From Sabethes cyaneus (Eukaryota > Arthropoda > Insecta > Diptera > Culicidae), in assembly GCF_943734655.1 (NCBI RefSeq), contig NC_071355.1, positions 24,310,768-24,374,767 of the forward strand: a stretch of DNA of 64,000 bases, written 5' to 3'. The notes beneath the pieces are model-generated. The model made no database searches. It saw only the letters and a program-made list of their open reading frames with translations, and was not told where the DNA came from. The translations under genes were made by a program, and so were the position numbers. Positions within the stretch are counted from its first letter, which is position 1, and each line of letters opens with the position of its first letter. Below are positions 22,901 to 34,800 of the stretch, piece after piece.

Positions 22901-25900
22901 GTCCTATTGAGTGCTCCACAATTGCAGAGCAAGTGTTCCAAGCTTCCGCCCTCAGCATTGCAGAAGCGACAGAAATCGTCTTGTACAAAACCAAGATTTT
23001 GAAGATGATGTTCGCTCGGACAATGTCCGGGCAAACGTTTCAATTATTAAGGCTCTCTTTCAAAACGGAATCCACCAGAGGTGGGCACCGCTAACCGGAA
23101 TTTTAGCTTCGCTAACAGCTAATCCGCTAAATCAAAACGTTAGCTTCGATAACCGCTAACCGCTAAATCAATCAACAATTTAGCGGAAACTAGCGCTAAC
23201 CGCTAACAGCTAAATTTGCTAGCACTGTAGAATCGGCATTACTTTGATAAGCGCTGATTTCGGCAATAAAAGAAATTTTTTATTTCAAAGGTCTAAGAAA
23301 AAATACCTGAGATAATTCCGTGCAAAGAATTGCAGGCATTCATGAAAAATGTTTGAAGAACATTATCGCTTAGCATATTATCACATTAAAAGGGTACAAA
23401 ACATTTCCATGTTCCATGACATAGATTTCTCGATTTTTTATTGGAGTTTTCCATGGCTGTGAAAATTTTTGTAAAAGCTTTCTAAATAATATTTTCTCTG
23501 GATTGCTTAATAAAAAGTTACTTACATTTTGTTGGGTTTACACTTGAGCATTACCGGTAAGCATACCAGTAGTGGCGCATCTAGTAAAAAAATTTCATGT
23601 TTCTAGTAAAAAAGCAATGAAATCAGAATCAGAAGGTAGAAAATATGTAAAAAAAAAATTTGTAGATAATAATTTTCCTTGGTTGTTGTAAAAACTTTAT
23701 TGCGTTGAAATTTGGCCCAATACTTATGAATTTATAAAACGAATGATGTTCGAGAAAATCGAAAAATCTTCCTTGATGTTTTCAGTGAATGTAGGAGACC
23801 TCGAAGTTTTTAAATATCGATTTATTTGAGTCCGCGCACAAAAGTAGTCCTCTACGGACTTGAGACAGCAACTTCGTTTACGGAAGTGCACTTGCCGTAT
23901 TTGAACGAAAGATGTTGCGGACTATTTTTGGCGGACTACAAACGGATAGCGGGGAGTGGCATAGGCGTATGAACCATGAGTTGTAGTCACTATTTGGAAA
24001 AAGTTGGGAGACTACGGTGAGCCGGCCACATCGCAAGGATACCGAACGACTGTGCAATAAAATCCGTTCTCTTCAAGAGCCCCACCGGCAACAGGAATAG
24101 AGGGGCCAAACGAGTTAGATGGTTTGGCCAGGTTGAAGCCGACTTGCATGTGCCGAGACGCGTCACAAATTGGAATTGGCCCCCGGCTCTTGGCTGGTAG
24201 AGTACGTACAAAAGTTTGGAATTTGGAATCCTTCGACCGAAGCCTGTGCAATATTTCTCACAAATTTTCCTTCTGCCAAAAAAAGTTAGCGGTTTATTTA
24301 GCGGTACATAAATTTAGCGGAAGCTAACAAAAACGCTAACGGTTATAAAAATTAGCGGAAACGCTAACCGCTAACCAAAATGTTAGCTGAGCTAATTAGC
24401 TGTTAGCGGATTAGCGGAATTGTGCCCACCTCTGGAATCCACCACACTATAATGAGGTAGATTCAAGCAATGCTTTCCAGCAGAGAAATCATAGCATCGC
24501 TGGGAAATACGTCGAGAAGTTCTCTCCTCTTTGCTTTGGACATTGGTGGCCGACGCACTCCTTTACAAGATATTTGGTTATGAGACTATTGCTTAGGTCG
24601 TCAACGTATCTTATCATCAGAAGACAATCAGTACTGTCAAGTTGTTTGTTAGGAGCTCTCTTCGTGAAAAAAACATACTGTTGTTTCCTCTATACTGGTT
24701 GGTATAACCAGGCTGAGGCTGGTATAGGTGGCTGAGCTTCAGTAATGAAGTCAAACTTTTCGGAATAATTCTGGCTAAAAACTTAAATGGGATGCCCACC
24801 ATTATGGTGTTAAGAAAGCGACCCGTTGGAATCAAATAAAGGGTGTAGACTAAACAGTTAACAGCTTATCTACACAAATCTTACAGTAGCTTAAAAATTG
24901 TTCAACTTAACTCATAGTGAACTACGCACAAATACAGGACTCCTACCAGGATTACCTGCCACTTTTGTAGCCCTGAACTTGAAAGTTCAGCGCATCTGCT
25001 CTGCAAATACGGAGTTCTTGATTTATCTAGGTATTATTTCTTCATAACTGTCATTCCTAGAGCCCAAATCCCAATCCCATTGGTGTTGTTAACCATGTAG
25101 TACCGAATCGGGGCACAAAATTACAACTATCTTGCTCAACTCCAACAATGGGTATGAGCAGTCTGTTAGTCCGTCCGTCTGCGTGACTCGAAAAAACGCA
25201 TTTTTAATGTGATAATTTAGGTTCACCATAACGGAGATAACCGGAAGTTATGACCAAAACGCCTGTTGCTATGTTTGTAACAAAAATTTTGCGCCTCTTG
25301 CCTTTCGGGCTCACAACAAATCCTGCCCTGGATAACAGATTGTTCATGAGGTGCTCGCACACCAACTGTAGTTTAGGTGGCACATGTATTAGTTTCAGCT
25401 CTGTACAAAGCGCGTTGGGAGTGGACTGCGATTCCTACCACGAAAATATGGCGTCCTTTCGGGGACCCCCTTTCCGTTACTGACGAATTAAGGCTCTTTT
25501 ATACTAAAACCTTTCTTAGGATAATGAACGAAATTGCAAATAATACATTTTTCAAACGGGCGCTCATCTTTCCCCTGTGCGTGTGGTTATCTTACCTCGA
25601 TATGTTTCAGACCACTGAATCTCATAACAAAATTTTATGGAAAAATAAGATATAAGTACCCACTTTGACTTTACCTTCCTGTAAAACGTAGTCCTGCGTC
25701 AAAACAGAATTGATATTTAGTTACCCATCAGCTACCGCACTTCAAAGGTTTCACGCTTCTTGTGTGTTCTCAAAATCAGAAAATATCGCTTTAACCTATG
25801 ATGAGTAGAGCATTTGAATCACCATGGTTTTAACCCCTAGAACCAGCAGCGCAAAAGATTCTAATCATGGTAGGCGTGTCTGAATAAATTTTCCTCCTCA

Positions 25901-28900
25901 TTCGCAAAAACAAAGCCTGCAAAAGTCAAACTGTGCAGTATGCTTTCAAGAACAGGAAAAATCTCGCTACTCGTACAAGATCAAACTGTTCGCTTCTTGT
26001 ATCCTATCTATATTTGTTAAATTTTCATCGCTCGACTGGTGCCACAATGCAGCCAGCAAAACCAGAGAAACGTCTCCGACGCTCGCGCCGAAATCTAATC
26101 GTGCATCCGTGTGTTCCGTCTCCCCTTCTCCTAAAGCTTCTCAATGCAAGCGGCAGCTTCAGCACGTATCATCGGCATCCGGCCCTTCTATCATCGAACG
26201 AGCCATCCTCTGTGGGAAGTGCCGTGCCATCAACAACATCCACAACTTCATCTGTGTCGTCAGTGGCCCCACCATCATCATGCACGCCGGAATCAGCGGC
26301 GGCACCCACCAATGGCGGTGTCAGCAGTTCTAAGCCCGGGAGCCCTAGAAGCAACTCAAACACTGGCAAAGTGTTGCTTCAAAGTGTTAATCCGCCGCCG
26401 TCAACTGCTCCGCTGGACCCGATGACCCTACTGCAGGGCAAGTTGAGGAGTTCGTTGAAAATAGACAACTTTGCAACGCCACCGCCACAAACCCATCACA
26501 TTGCGCATCATTCCACGATTTCCCTTCATCAGCCCCCTGGACAGCCTCATTCTGTTCAACCGCAGCAGCAGCAGCAGCAGCAGCATATACCTCCAACGAC
26601 ATCTCCGCAGTACACTTTGGATTTCTTGCACATGGTAGGCATGCGAATGTCCACTGCTGGCGGAGGTGTTCCGGCAAACTCGGCAACGACAGCTCCGACT
26701 GCCATGTTTCGTGCTAGTCCGCCTTTTAATTACACCTTTAACCTGCAGCAACAACAGCAACAAATGATACATCAACAGATACAACAGCAGCAGCAATCAC
26801 GGCACCAGCATGTCCAGAGGCATTTTTCCCACTATTATGATGATTTGGTAATGCAGAATACCGGAGGAGGAGAACCAGTATATCCCAGTTTTGTTGTGCC
26901 GGCGGAACATCTAACTAACGGCGCCAATTCAGCCAACGGAAATGCTTCCATTAATACGAGTGGAGGAAGTTCTAACGACACCGGCTTGGCTTACTGTTAT
27001 TCGCAAAATCATCATCATCATCTTCATCATAGCCATCCCGGGCAACAGTCAGGTTACGGTCAGCATCAAAATCATTATCAGAATAATAACTACCAGCAAC
27101 ACAATCGGAACTACAGTCGAGGAGGTCAGCATAATGGGAGGTAAGTAACTTTTGAATCCTACTTACACTCTTAAGAGACATAACAATTTCTAACGCTATT
27201 CTTTGATTGCAGTGGAAACCCGTCAACCGGAGGTAAACGATCGTGGAACAATAACTGGCACAATGGCAAAAAGGGAAATGTAATGCACGGCAAATATGGA
27301 AACAAAAATTCCAGCTTCAATCACGGATACCGCAAAAATTATCATTTCCACAATAATCACCACAATAACAACCACCAGCAGCAGTACGAACAGTATCAGA
27401 ATCACCAGTCGGATAATCCACGAAACTTGGTGTATATCAGGGGCTATGACCGAGGTCACAGGAACTCCGGAAGTCACAAAAGCGTTAGTCGATCACCTAC
27501 CCCTAGTCCTCAGTCGGAAAGTCCGAGCATTGATGAGTCAGGGGAATCTGGTGACCTGGGTGTTAGTATTCAGCCGCAGCGCGATGAAAAATCCGATAGT
27601 GGAATTGACGAAGTCGTGCAAAGTATTAAAAAGTGTACAGCCCCTGGCTCTTCCTCGTCTTCGTCTTCAATGGCTTCGATTCCGTCGACGGATTCATCAG
27701 CTGTGTCGTCGTCGGTTTCGCAGAATCTTGAGCTTCATTGTGCAGCAGGCCCCGGTTACGAGTCCGATTCGTCACATTCCTCCAGTTACAATAGTCACTC
27801 CTACCGACCCCGCAAGTACGCAAGTAATGGCCAAGTTTATCGGTCTTCCTCGTCGACTTCCTCCGGTGTGTCATCAACTGCGGCCTTTCCTCCGATCAGC
27901 ACAGCAACTACAACGACGCCTCAGGTGGCAGATTTCTTCCTGCGAAGCCAAAGCTACCATGGTTCTCATCAGAACCTGGTGACTGTCAGTGGAGGCACTA
28001 GTCCAAACCCACCAAGCTCGCCCGCTGCTACTCCAAGGTCACTAGTCGGAACGCAATCAATGCCAATGTTTAGTGAGCTGTTCACCGGAACTCATCATAA
28101 CCTTTCGCACCAGCAGCACCAGCTCCAGCCGCAACTGCTGCAGCAGCAGCAGCAACCGCATTTGATTCTCAACCACCAGCCGCAAAACCTCCAAAATGCT
28201 TTGTATGGAAGCAGCAACTCACTGGAGTTGTCGATTCATACCGGAACTAACAGCACGCTAGGCAATTCCACCGTGAGCAACTGCAGCGGTACAAGCAATG
28301 GAAGCAGCAGTGGTTACAGTAGTGCACCGCCGTCCACGGTGCCGCCCAACGAGGTTAACTCGATGCAGAGCGGACATCCAAAGAGACGGTAAATATGGCC
28401 TCATTATTAAAACATACAATCAATTATTTGAATCTATTTCGTAGCCATTCTGGACGTTCATCACCGGTGTACTTCACCGTTAGCAACAAACCGAACCGGA
28501 CGTTATCTGGCAACGTCCTTAGTGTAGCAAGCGCTCAGCAACAACAGCCACCTCCCAGTAGCAGTCCGCCATCCACGGTCAACAGTAAGGATGCTCCCGC
28601 CTGGAGTCAGCACAGACCGCTCACGGTTTCGGCGTCAACCGTGACGGCAACATCCACAGCGCCAATATCTCAACCGCCACCAACCTTTTCCCTGTCGACA
28701 AACAGCGTGCTGTCATTTCCTCCACCGAACGAAGCAAACAGCGCGCACACACCCGCCGACAAGTTTCTTGCACGAATGCACTTGGTGGAGATGTTGGCTC
28801 CGCCGGAGGATTTCGCACCGCCCGGCTGTAAATGGGCCCCCCTGTCACGTGCCCTTTGGCAGAAATTTGCTGCTGCACAGCAAACTCAACATAAGTACGC

Positions 28901-31821
28901 ACAGAAAATCCATCTGTGGAGATATCTATTTCTGAGCATTCGCAAAGCGTTTCCTCGGTTCAGTTTGTATATGGTCGGTAGCACGATTGCCGGATATGCT
29001 TCGGACAACTCTGATGTGGATATGTGTTTGGTTTGCCGGTCTAATTCGGTGCCGTTCGATATGCGAGGAGAGGCCCTCTTCCAGCTCGGTCAGCTGAAGA
29101 ATTATTTCATGAACATCAGCACCTTCTTCGAGGAATTCAGTGTTATTCAGGCCAAGGTTCCGATTTTGCGGTTCCGCGACGCTACCAGTTCAGTCGTAGT
29201 GGATCTCAACTACAACAATTGCGTCGGCATTCGCAACACGCATCTGCTGTTCTGCTATTCGCAATGTAAGGATGTGTTTTGAACTATATATTTCTTATGA
29301 TGATTTTTCAACCCATTGATTCCGCTTCGCAGTGGATTGGCGAGTCCGCCCGTTGACGCTGGTCGCCAAAATGTGGGCACAGCATCACAACATCAACGAT
29401 GCAAAGAACATGACAATCTCGAGCTACTCGCTGGTGCTGATGGTGATCCATTTCCTTCAGTACGGCGTAAGCCCTCCGATACTGCCCTGTCTGCACGCGA
29501 TGTACCCGGATAAGTTTGTGGTAAGTGTGCTCGTTTACTGTGTTGTTGCGTGTTGCTGTAGGCTAGGAGGAGGGATGCAACGTTTGAACTATTTTTACTA
29601 ATTTTACAGCGAATGTCGGACATCAGCAGCATCGATCTGACCGAGACTATGGAGCCGTACAAGAACGAAAACTCGATGCCCATTGGTGAGCTGTTCCTGC
29701 AGTTTCTGGAGTACTACGCTAATTTCGAGTAAGTACCTGGTCATTGTTAAATTTTTAGGTTTTGATTGACGATGTTGTTTGTATAGTGCGTGGTCTTCAC
29801 ATAATTGTAGACAAGAATGACGCTGTTAAAGTGACTGTTGTAATAAAAAAATTGTTGATTCTTCTGTCAACTGGATTTCGAATTTTTTTATGACAATGTA
29901 AAAATCTTCATCAAAATTTTCTCGATTTTTCGGTCCAATCGGGGATACAAATTTACTAGGTGGGGGCGAACCAACCACCGGTTGAAAGCCCTATTAAAAA
30001 TGTATATAAATAAACTAAAATTTACTGGGGAATGCGAAACGGATACAATTTGGTTCAACTCATGGCGTTGATTACCTGCAAATAAGCGAAAACCTGGAAA
30101 TGTCAGTGAAATTCGTTTCAACCTGAAAAGGTCAGGAAATTTCCAGTGAATATTTGGACAATATATATGTTTGCGTTGTCTGTAACACCTATTTTGCACG
30201 ACAGAAAATTCGGAAACATACATGAAAATGGATGTCGCAGACTTGCGGTCCTTCCGTGGATCAAACGTCGACTGTCTCATAGTAAGCATGATTCACGCAC
30301 GGTTGTCCAGCGTATTCAAATCGAGTCTAACAAGGAAGATACGACTGAACATTCGATGGTTATCAGCGGAAGGAGTTGCTGCAGAGTACTCTCGAAAAAC
30401 TGATGCGTGGATCGGTGAACACCTTGAAGAGATCCTGAACGAGCAGTGGAAGCACATCCACGATGCGTTCAGTACTACAGCACGAGAAGTGTTGGGTACT
30501 ACTGCTGCAGCCACTTCCAGTGAGTGGTTCAACGCAGAGTGCCAACAGTCACCGACATCAAGAATCGAGCCACAGAACTCAGATATTGACTGCAACTGTG
30601 ACACGCCAGAACCCAACGCCCTGGCAAGACAGACGTCTGCGTACAACGCCGAAATTTTGGCTAGAGCTGCTGACACTTCTAGACTGCTGGCAATAGTGTG
30701 GTAGTCGACGGGGACCAGTTCGAGGTAGTCGACGATTTTGTATACTTCGGGTCGTTGACGTCGGATAATAACTGTCGCAGAGAAATATGCAGTCGTGCTT
30801 ACTACGGACTCCACAAGACCCTTAGGTCTGGTAAGCTTCATCCCCGTATCAAAAGTATCATGTACAAAACGCTAATAAGACCGGTAGTTCTTTACGGGCA
30901 CGAAATGTGGTCAATGCTCGTATGGGAAGTGCGGGACAGTCAAGAAATTGAAGACGGACAACTATGGACCGAGTTATTTGGCAAAATATGCAGGTCAAAT
31001 TCTGAGGGACGACGGACCAGGATAGTAAGTAAGTAAAGCACGATACGAGAAGCTTCTTTAAAACTATAAACGGAATCAGGAACCGGACCATGCCAACTCC
31101 TGTTATATGCAACGATTAGAAGGGAACTTAATTACCGAAAGATCGGAGGTGACCAGGCGTTGGAAACAACATATCGATGTACGCCAGTGAACACAACGGT
31201 GAACGAGATGGAGCTGTCAATGAAAACAGTATAACGATTAAGCCTAGAGCGGTCGCGTCGTGTACTGAATACACGGCGAATAATACTCCCTATGTCTCAG
31301 GACTGGCATGAGATAGAATGTTGCGGTTTTCGACAAAGCTGTTTATCTAGTTAAGACGCATCTAGAAATGAAAAATATAGTTTGAGAACTGATTCGCTAG
31401 ATGGCGCAAATGGCGACCAAATTAAATGATTCTCGAATCTCGATACTAGAATCTCTAATATCTCGGGACTGAGAAGAAATAGAAGGTTACTGTCTTTGGC
31501 AAAATTGTTTATTTGGACGAGATCAATCTACGGACAACAACTTTCGGAACTAATACGATAGATGGCGCTTATAACGAGCATATTGATTTTTTTGGAATAT
31601 ATCTCAGAGTCGTGACGAGATAGAATGTTGCTCACCCCTATTCTGTATTTCGAACGAATCTTTATTTCGGGGTCTGAACCCCCAAAACACCTCCCCCCGT
31701 CGCTACGCCCATGATATATACATGCTAATAAATTATATTTGATGTGGCAAAACTGGCATATTCGTACTATTTTAAAGATCATCACGTATGAGGAATAAAT
31801 CTATACCTATAAAGAAGGATT

Positions 31822-31859
<38 letters not shown>

Positions 31860-34800
31860 CGTATGTTCCTTATAGAATCGAAAACTACTGAACCAATCGA
31901 CATGAAAATATGCATGTAGAGGTTTTTTGGGCCCATGAAAGGTTTTAGTGATGGTTAGAAACCCCTCCTTCCACTAAGAGGGGGGGCTCCCATACAAATG
32001 AAACACAAATTTCTGCATAACTCGACAACTAATCAAGCAAATAGAACAAAATTTGGCATGTGGGTGTTTTCGGTGACAAGAATTTATTCTATGGTAAATT
32101 GAGACCCCTCCCCTCTTTATAAGGGGAATTATAACTCCTCTCCTCTTTAAAAGGGGGGGCTTCCATACAAATTTCCTCATAACTCGAGAACTAATCAAGC
32201 AAATGGAACCAAATTTGGCATGTGAAGGTTTTCGAGGGCAAGAATATTTTCTATAGTAAATTAGGACCCCTCCCCACTTTAAGAGGGGGGGCTCCTGTAC
32301 CAAAGAAACACTATTTTCCTCATAACTCGAGAAGTAATTAAGCAAATGGAACCAAGTTTGGCATGTGGGTGTTTTTGGAGACAAAATTTTTTCTATGATG
32401 AATTGGGACCCTTCCCCGTTTTAGGAGGGGGGATCCTATACACATGAAATACAAATTTCCTCATAACTGAAGAACTAATCAAGCAAATGGAACAAAATTT
32501 GGCATGTGAAAGTTTTCGAGGGCAAGAATATTTTCTGTGGTGAATAAGGACCCCTCCCCACTTTAAGAGGGGGGGCTCCTATACAAACGAAATACAAATT
32601 TCCTCATAACTCGAGAACTAATCAAGCAAATGGAACAAAATTTGGCACGTGGGTGTTTTCGGAGGCAACCATTTTTTCTATGATGAATTAGGACCCCTTA
32701 CCTTTTTAAGAGGAAGGGCTCTCATACAAACGAAATACAAATTTCCTCATAACTCTAGAACTAATCAAGCAAATGAAACCAAATTTATCATGTGGGTGAT
32801 TTGGAGGCAAGAATATTTTCTATGGTATATTTTCTATGGATTTCCCCACTTTAAGAGGGGGGGGGGGTCTCCTATACAAATGAAAAACAAATTTCCTCAT
32901 AACTCAAGAACTAATCAAGCAAATGGAACCAAATTTGACATGTAAGTGGTTTTGGACGCAAGATTTTTTTCTATGATGATCTCCCCTTTAAGAGGGTGGG
33001 CTTCCATACAAATGAAATGCAAATTTCCTCTTATCTCGCGAACTAATCAATCAAATGGAACCAAATTTGGCATGTGGGAGTTTTAGATGGCAGAGTTTTT
33101 TTCTATGGTGAATTACGACCCCTTCCCCTTTTAAGAGGGGAGCTCCCATACAAATGAAATTCAAATTTCTTTATAACTTGAGAACTAATCAAGCAAATGG
33201 AACCAAATTTGGCATGTGGGAGATTTTGGAGTCTTGAATTTATTTTACGATAGTTAGAGACCTCTCACCCCTGTGGTAGGGGGATATGGACTCTCATACA
33301 AATAAAACAGAAATTTTTGCGAAACTCAAAAACTAATCGAACTCGAGAAATTCGAGACTCTTCCATAAAACATTAGTCAATACAAGACCACAAAAACTAT
33401 CTATAGTAACACTAGATCATTCAGAACGAGACGGTCGCGAGTGTTGCCGGTGACCCGCCGTCGAAAGCACCGCCCACTGGGGGGCTTGCAAAACTCGAGA
33501 TTGTGACAAAGATCATCCGAGATTCATGATTTATGTACAACACAGGTTAATTTGTGGCAACACGAAGTTTGTCGGGTCAGCTAGTAGCTATATAAATAAT
33601 TATCCACGATAATATCCGATTAAGCCCGGCTCGCTCCGTATTGCTATACGATTCTGTGCTGAATATCGTATGTGTGTCAGTTACTGTTATGATATACGAC
33701 AGAAAATCAACTTGGGCGCACTTTATTAAGCATTAGTTACGATTCCGAGTTTATTAAGAGATATTTACAATAATTTTTGTACTTTGATATATGAGTTGGT
33801 GCTGGCTGGGCGGCCAGTTAGCTCCAAGGTGCGACGCTGGCCTAACAAGCCAGTCGTCGTATGTTCAAGTCTTGACTGGGCGGTGCCGCTACAGAGTTAA
33901 TAGGATCTTTGCACGAGCCCCGTGATTTTCCTGTACTCTAATAAACGGCTGCGAAGTCTATCGATAAAGAAGGGTCAAATTCTTCAAGTTCGAAGGACGT
34001 TTATACCCATGGTTTTGCTTTGCTGATAAATCTAGATTTTAACAGATTTATATTGCATACCCGACAAAGCTCAAAAATCTTCCAGATACATATTTAGTAA
34101 TGTCCAAGATTTTTGTCAGATTTCTGTTTTTCCGTCCTGTCATCACTCCTAATTTCAGACAACATGTTGTACCTGCGTTTAACAAAACAGACAAGACGTT
34201 TCCCGAAAAAGTCCTCCCTATCGGTCAAATTGATCGCCAGATGTCTTTTGATAAAAGTTGAAGAAATACGTATCAATTGCTTCTGTCAGAAAGCCATAGA
34301 AATAGCTGTTGATTGGCTGGAATTGACAACGCCATCAATGGTGAAAAGGACAATGATGCGTTATCTAACGTGTTTTGACTACACAAACGACTTTGTAGTG
34401 AATAGCAGTGTTCTAAGTCATCATGGGTTGGCAATATTCCGAAAAGAATTTGATTTTTTCGTCATCTCCACCAACTACTGACTTAATTCCGAATTTTATT
34501 TACCATCGTCGGAAGTATCTTGATCTGATAAACAACTTTGTCTGAAACATCAACCCTCTATCTCATCATGGTTCGGAAATATCGCCAAATGAATTGAATT
34601 TCACCGTATACTCCATCTAGTAGACTAGTTCCAAACTTCAGTGTCCGTTACCGAATGCGTCTTGACTTTACAAACAACTTTGTAGTAAATAGCAACCTTC
34701 TAGCTCATTACGGTTCTAAAATATAATATACTAGCTGACCCGACAAACTTCGTATTGCCACAAATTAACCTGTGTTGTACATAAATCATGAATCTCGGAT

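Larger units (their letters stand above)
17871..26052 (+). other. Gld2: Gld2 intron of 8.2 kb, TE-rich
   Basis: Bounded by the gtatgt donor after QKK and by an acceptor ending at 26052 (tgccacaatgcag). Contents: 17871-20200 AT-rich with nothing recognised apart from a diffuse repeat-like stretch near 18400-18950; a MITE at 20216-20745; RTE-like and LOA remnants at 20880-23060; a hAT-like element at 23076-24434; an LOA piece at 24443-24740; and 24750-26050 without recognisable features. Confidence 0.7.

Noticed and set aside
26387..26796. Antisense ORFs rich in Leu/Ala opposite Gld2 exons
   Set aside because: They are shadows of CAG/CAA-coded glutamine runs in the sense exon.
27296..27982. 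228-aa plus-strand ORF in Gld2 exon
   Set aside because: Off-frame with the exon whose borders and phases join to the conserved catalytic core; Arg/Ile-rich from shifted Asn/His/Ser codons.
33795..33890. Possible functional tRNA gene
   Set aside because: The cloverleaf is imperfect (acceptor stem does not pair) and a SINE body follows directly; a tRNA-derived SINE explains it better.
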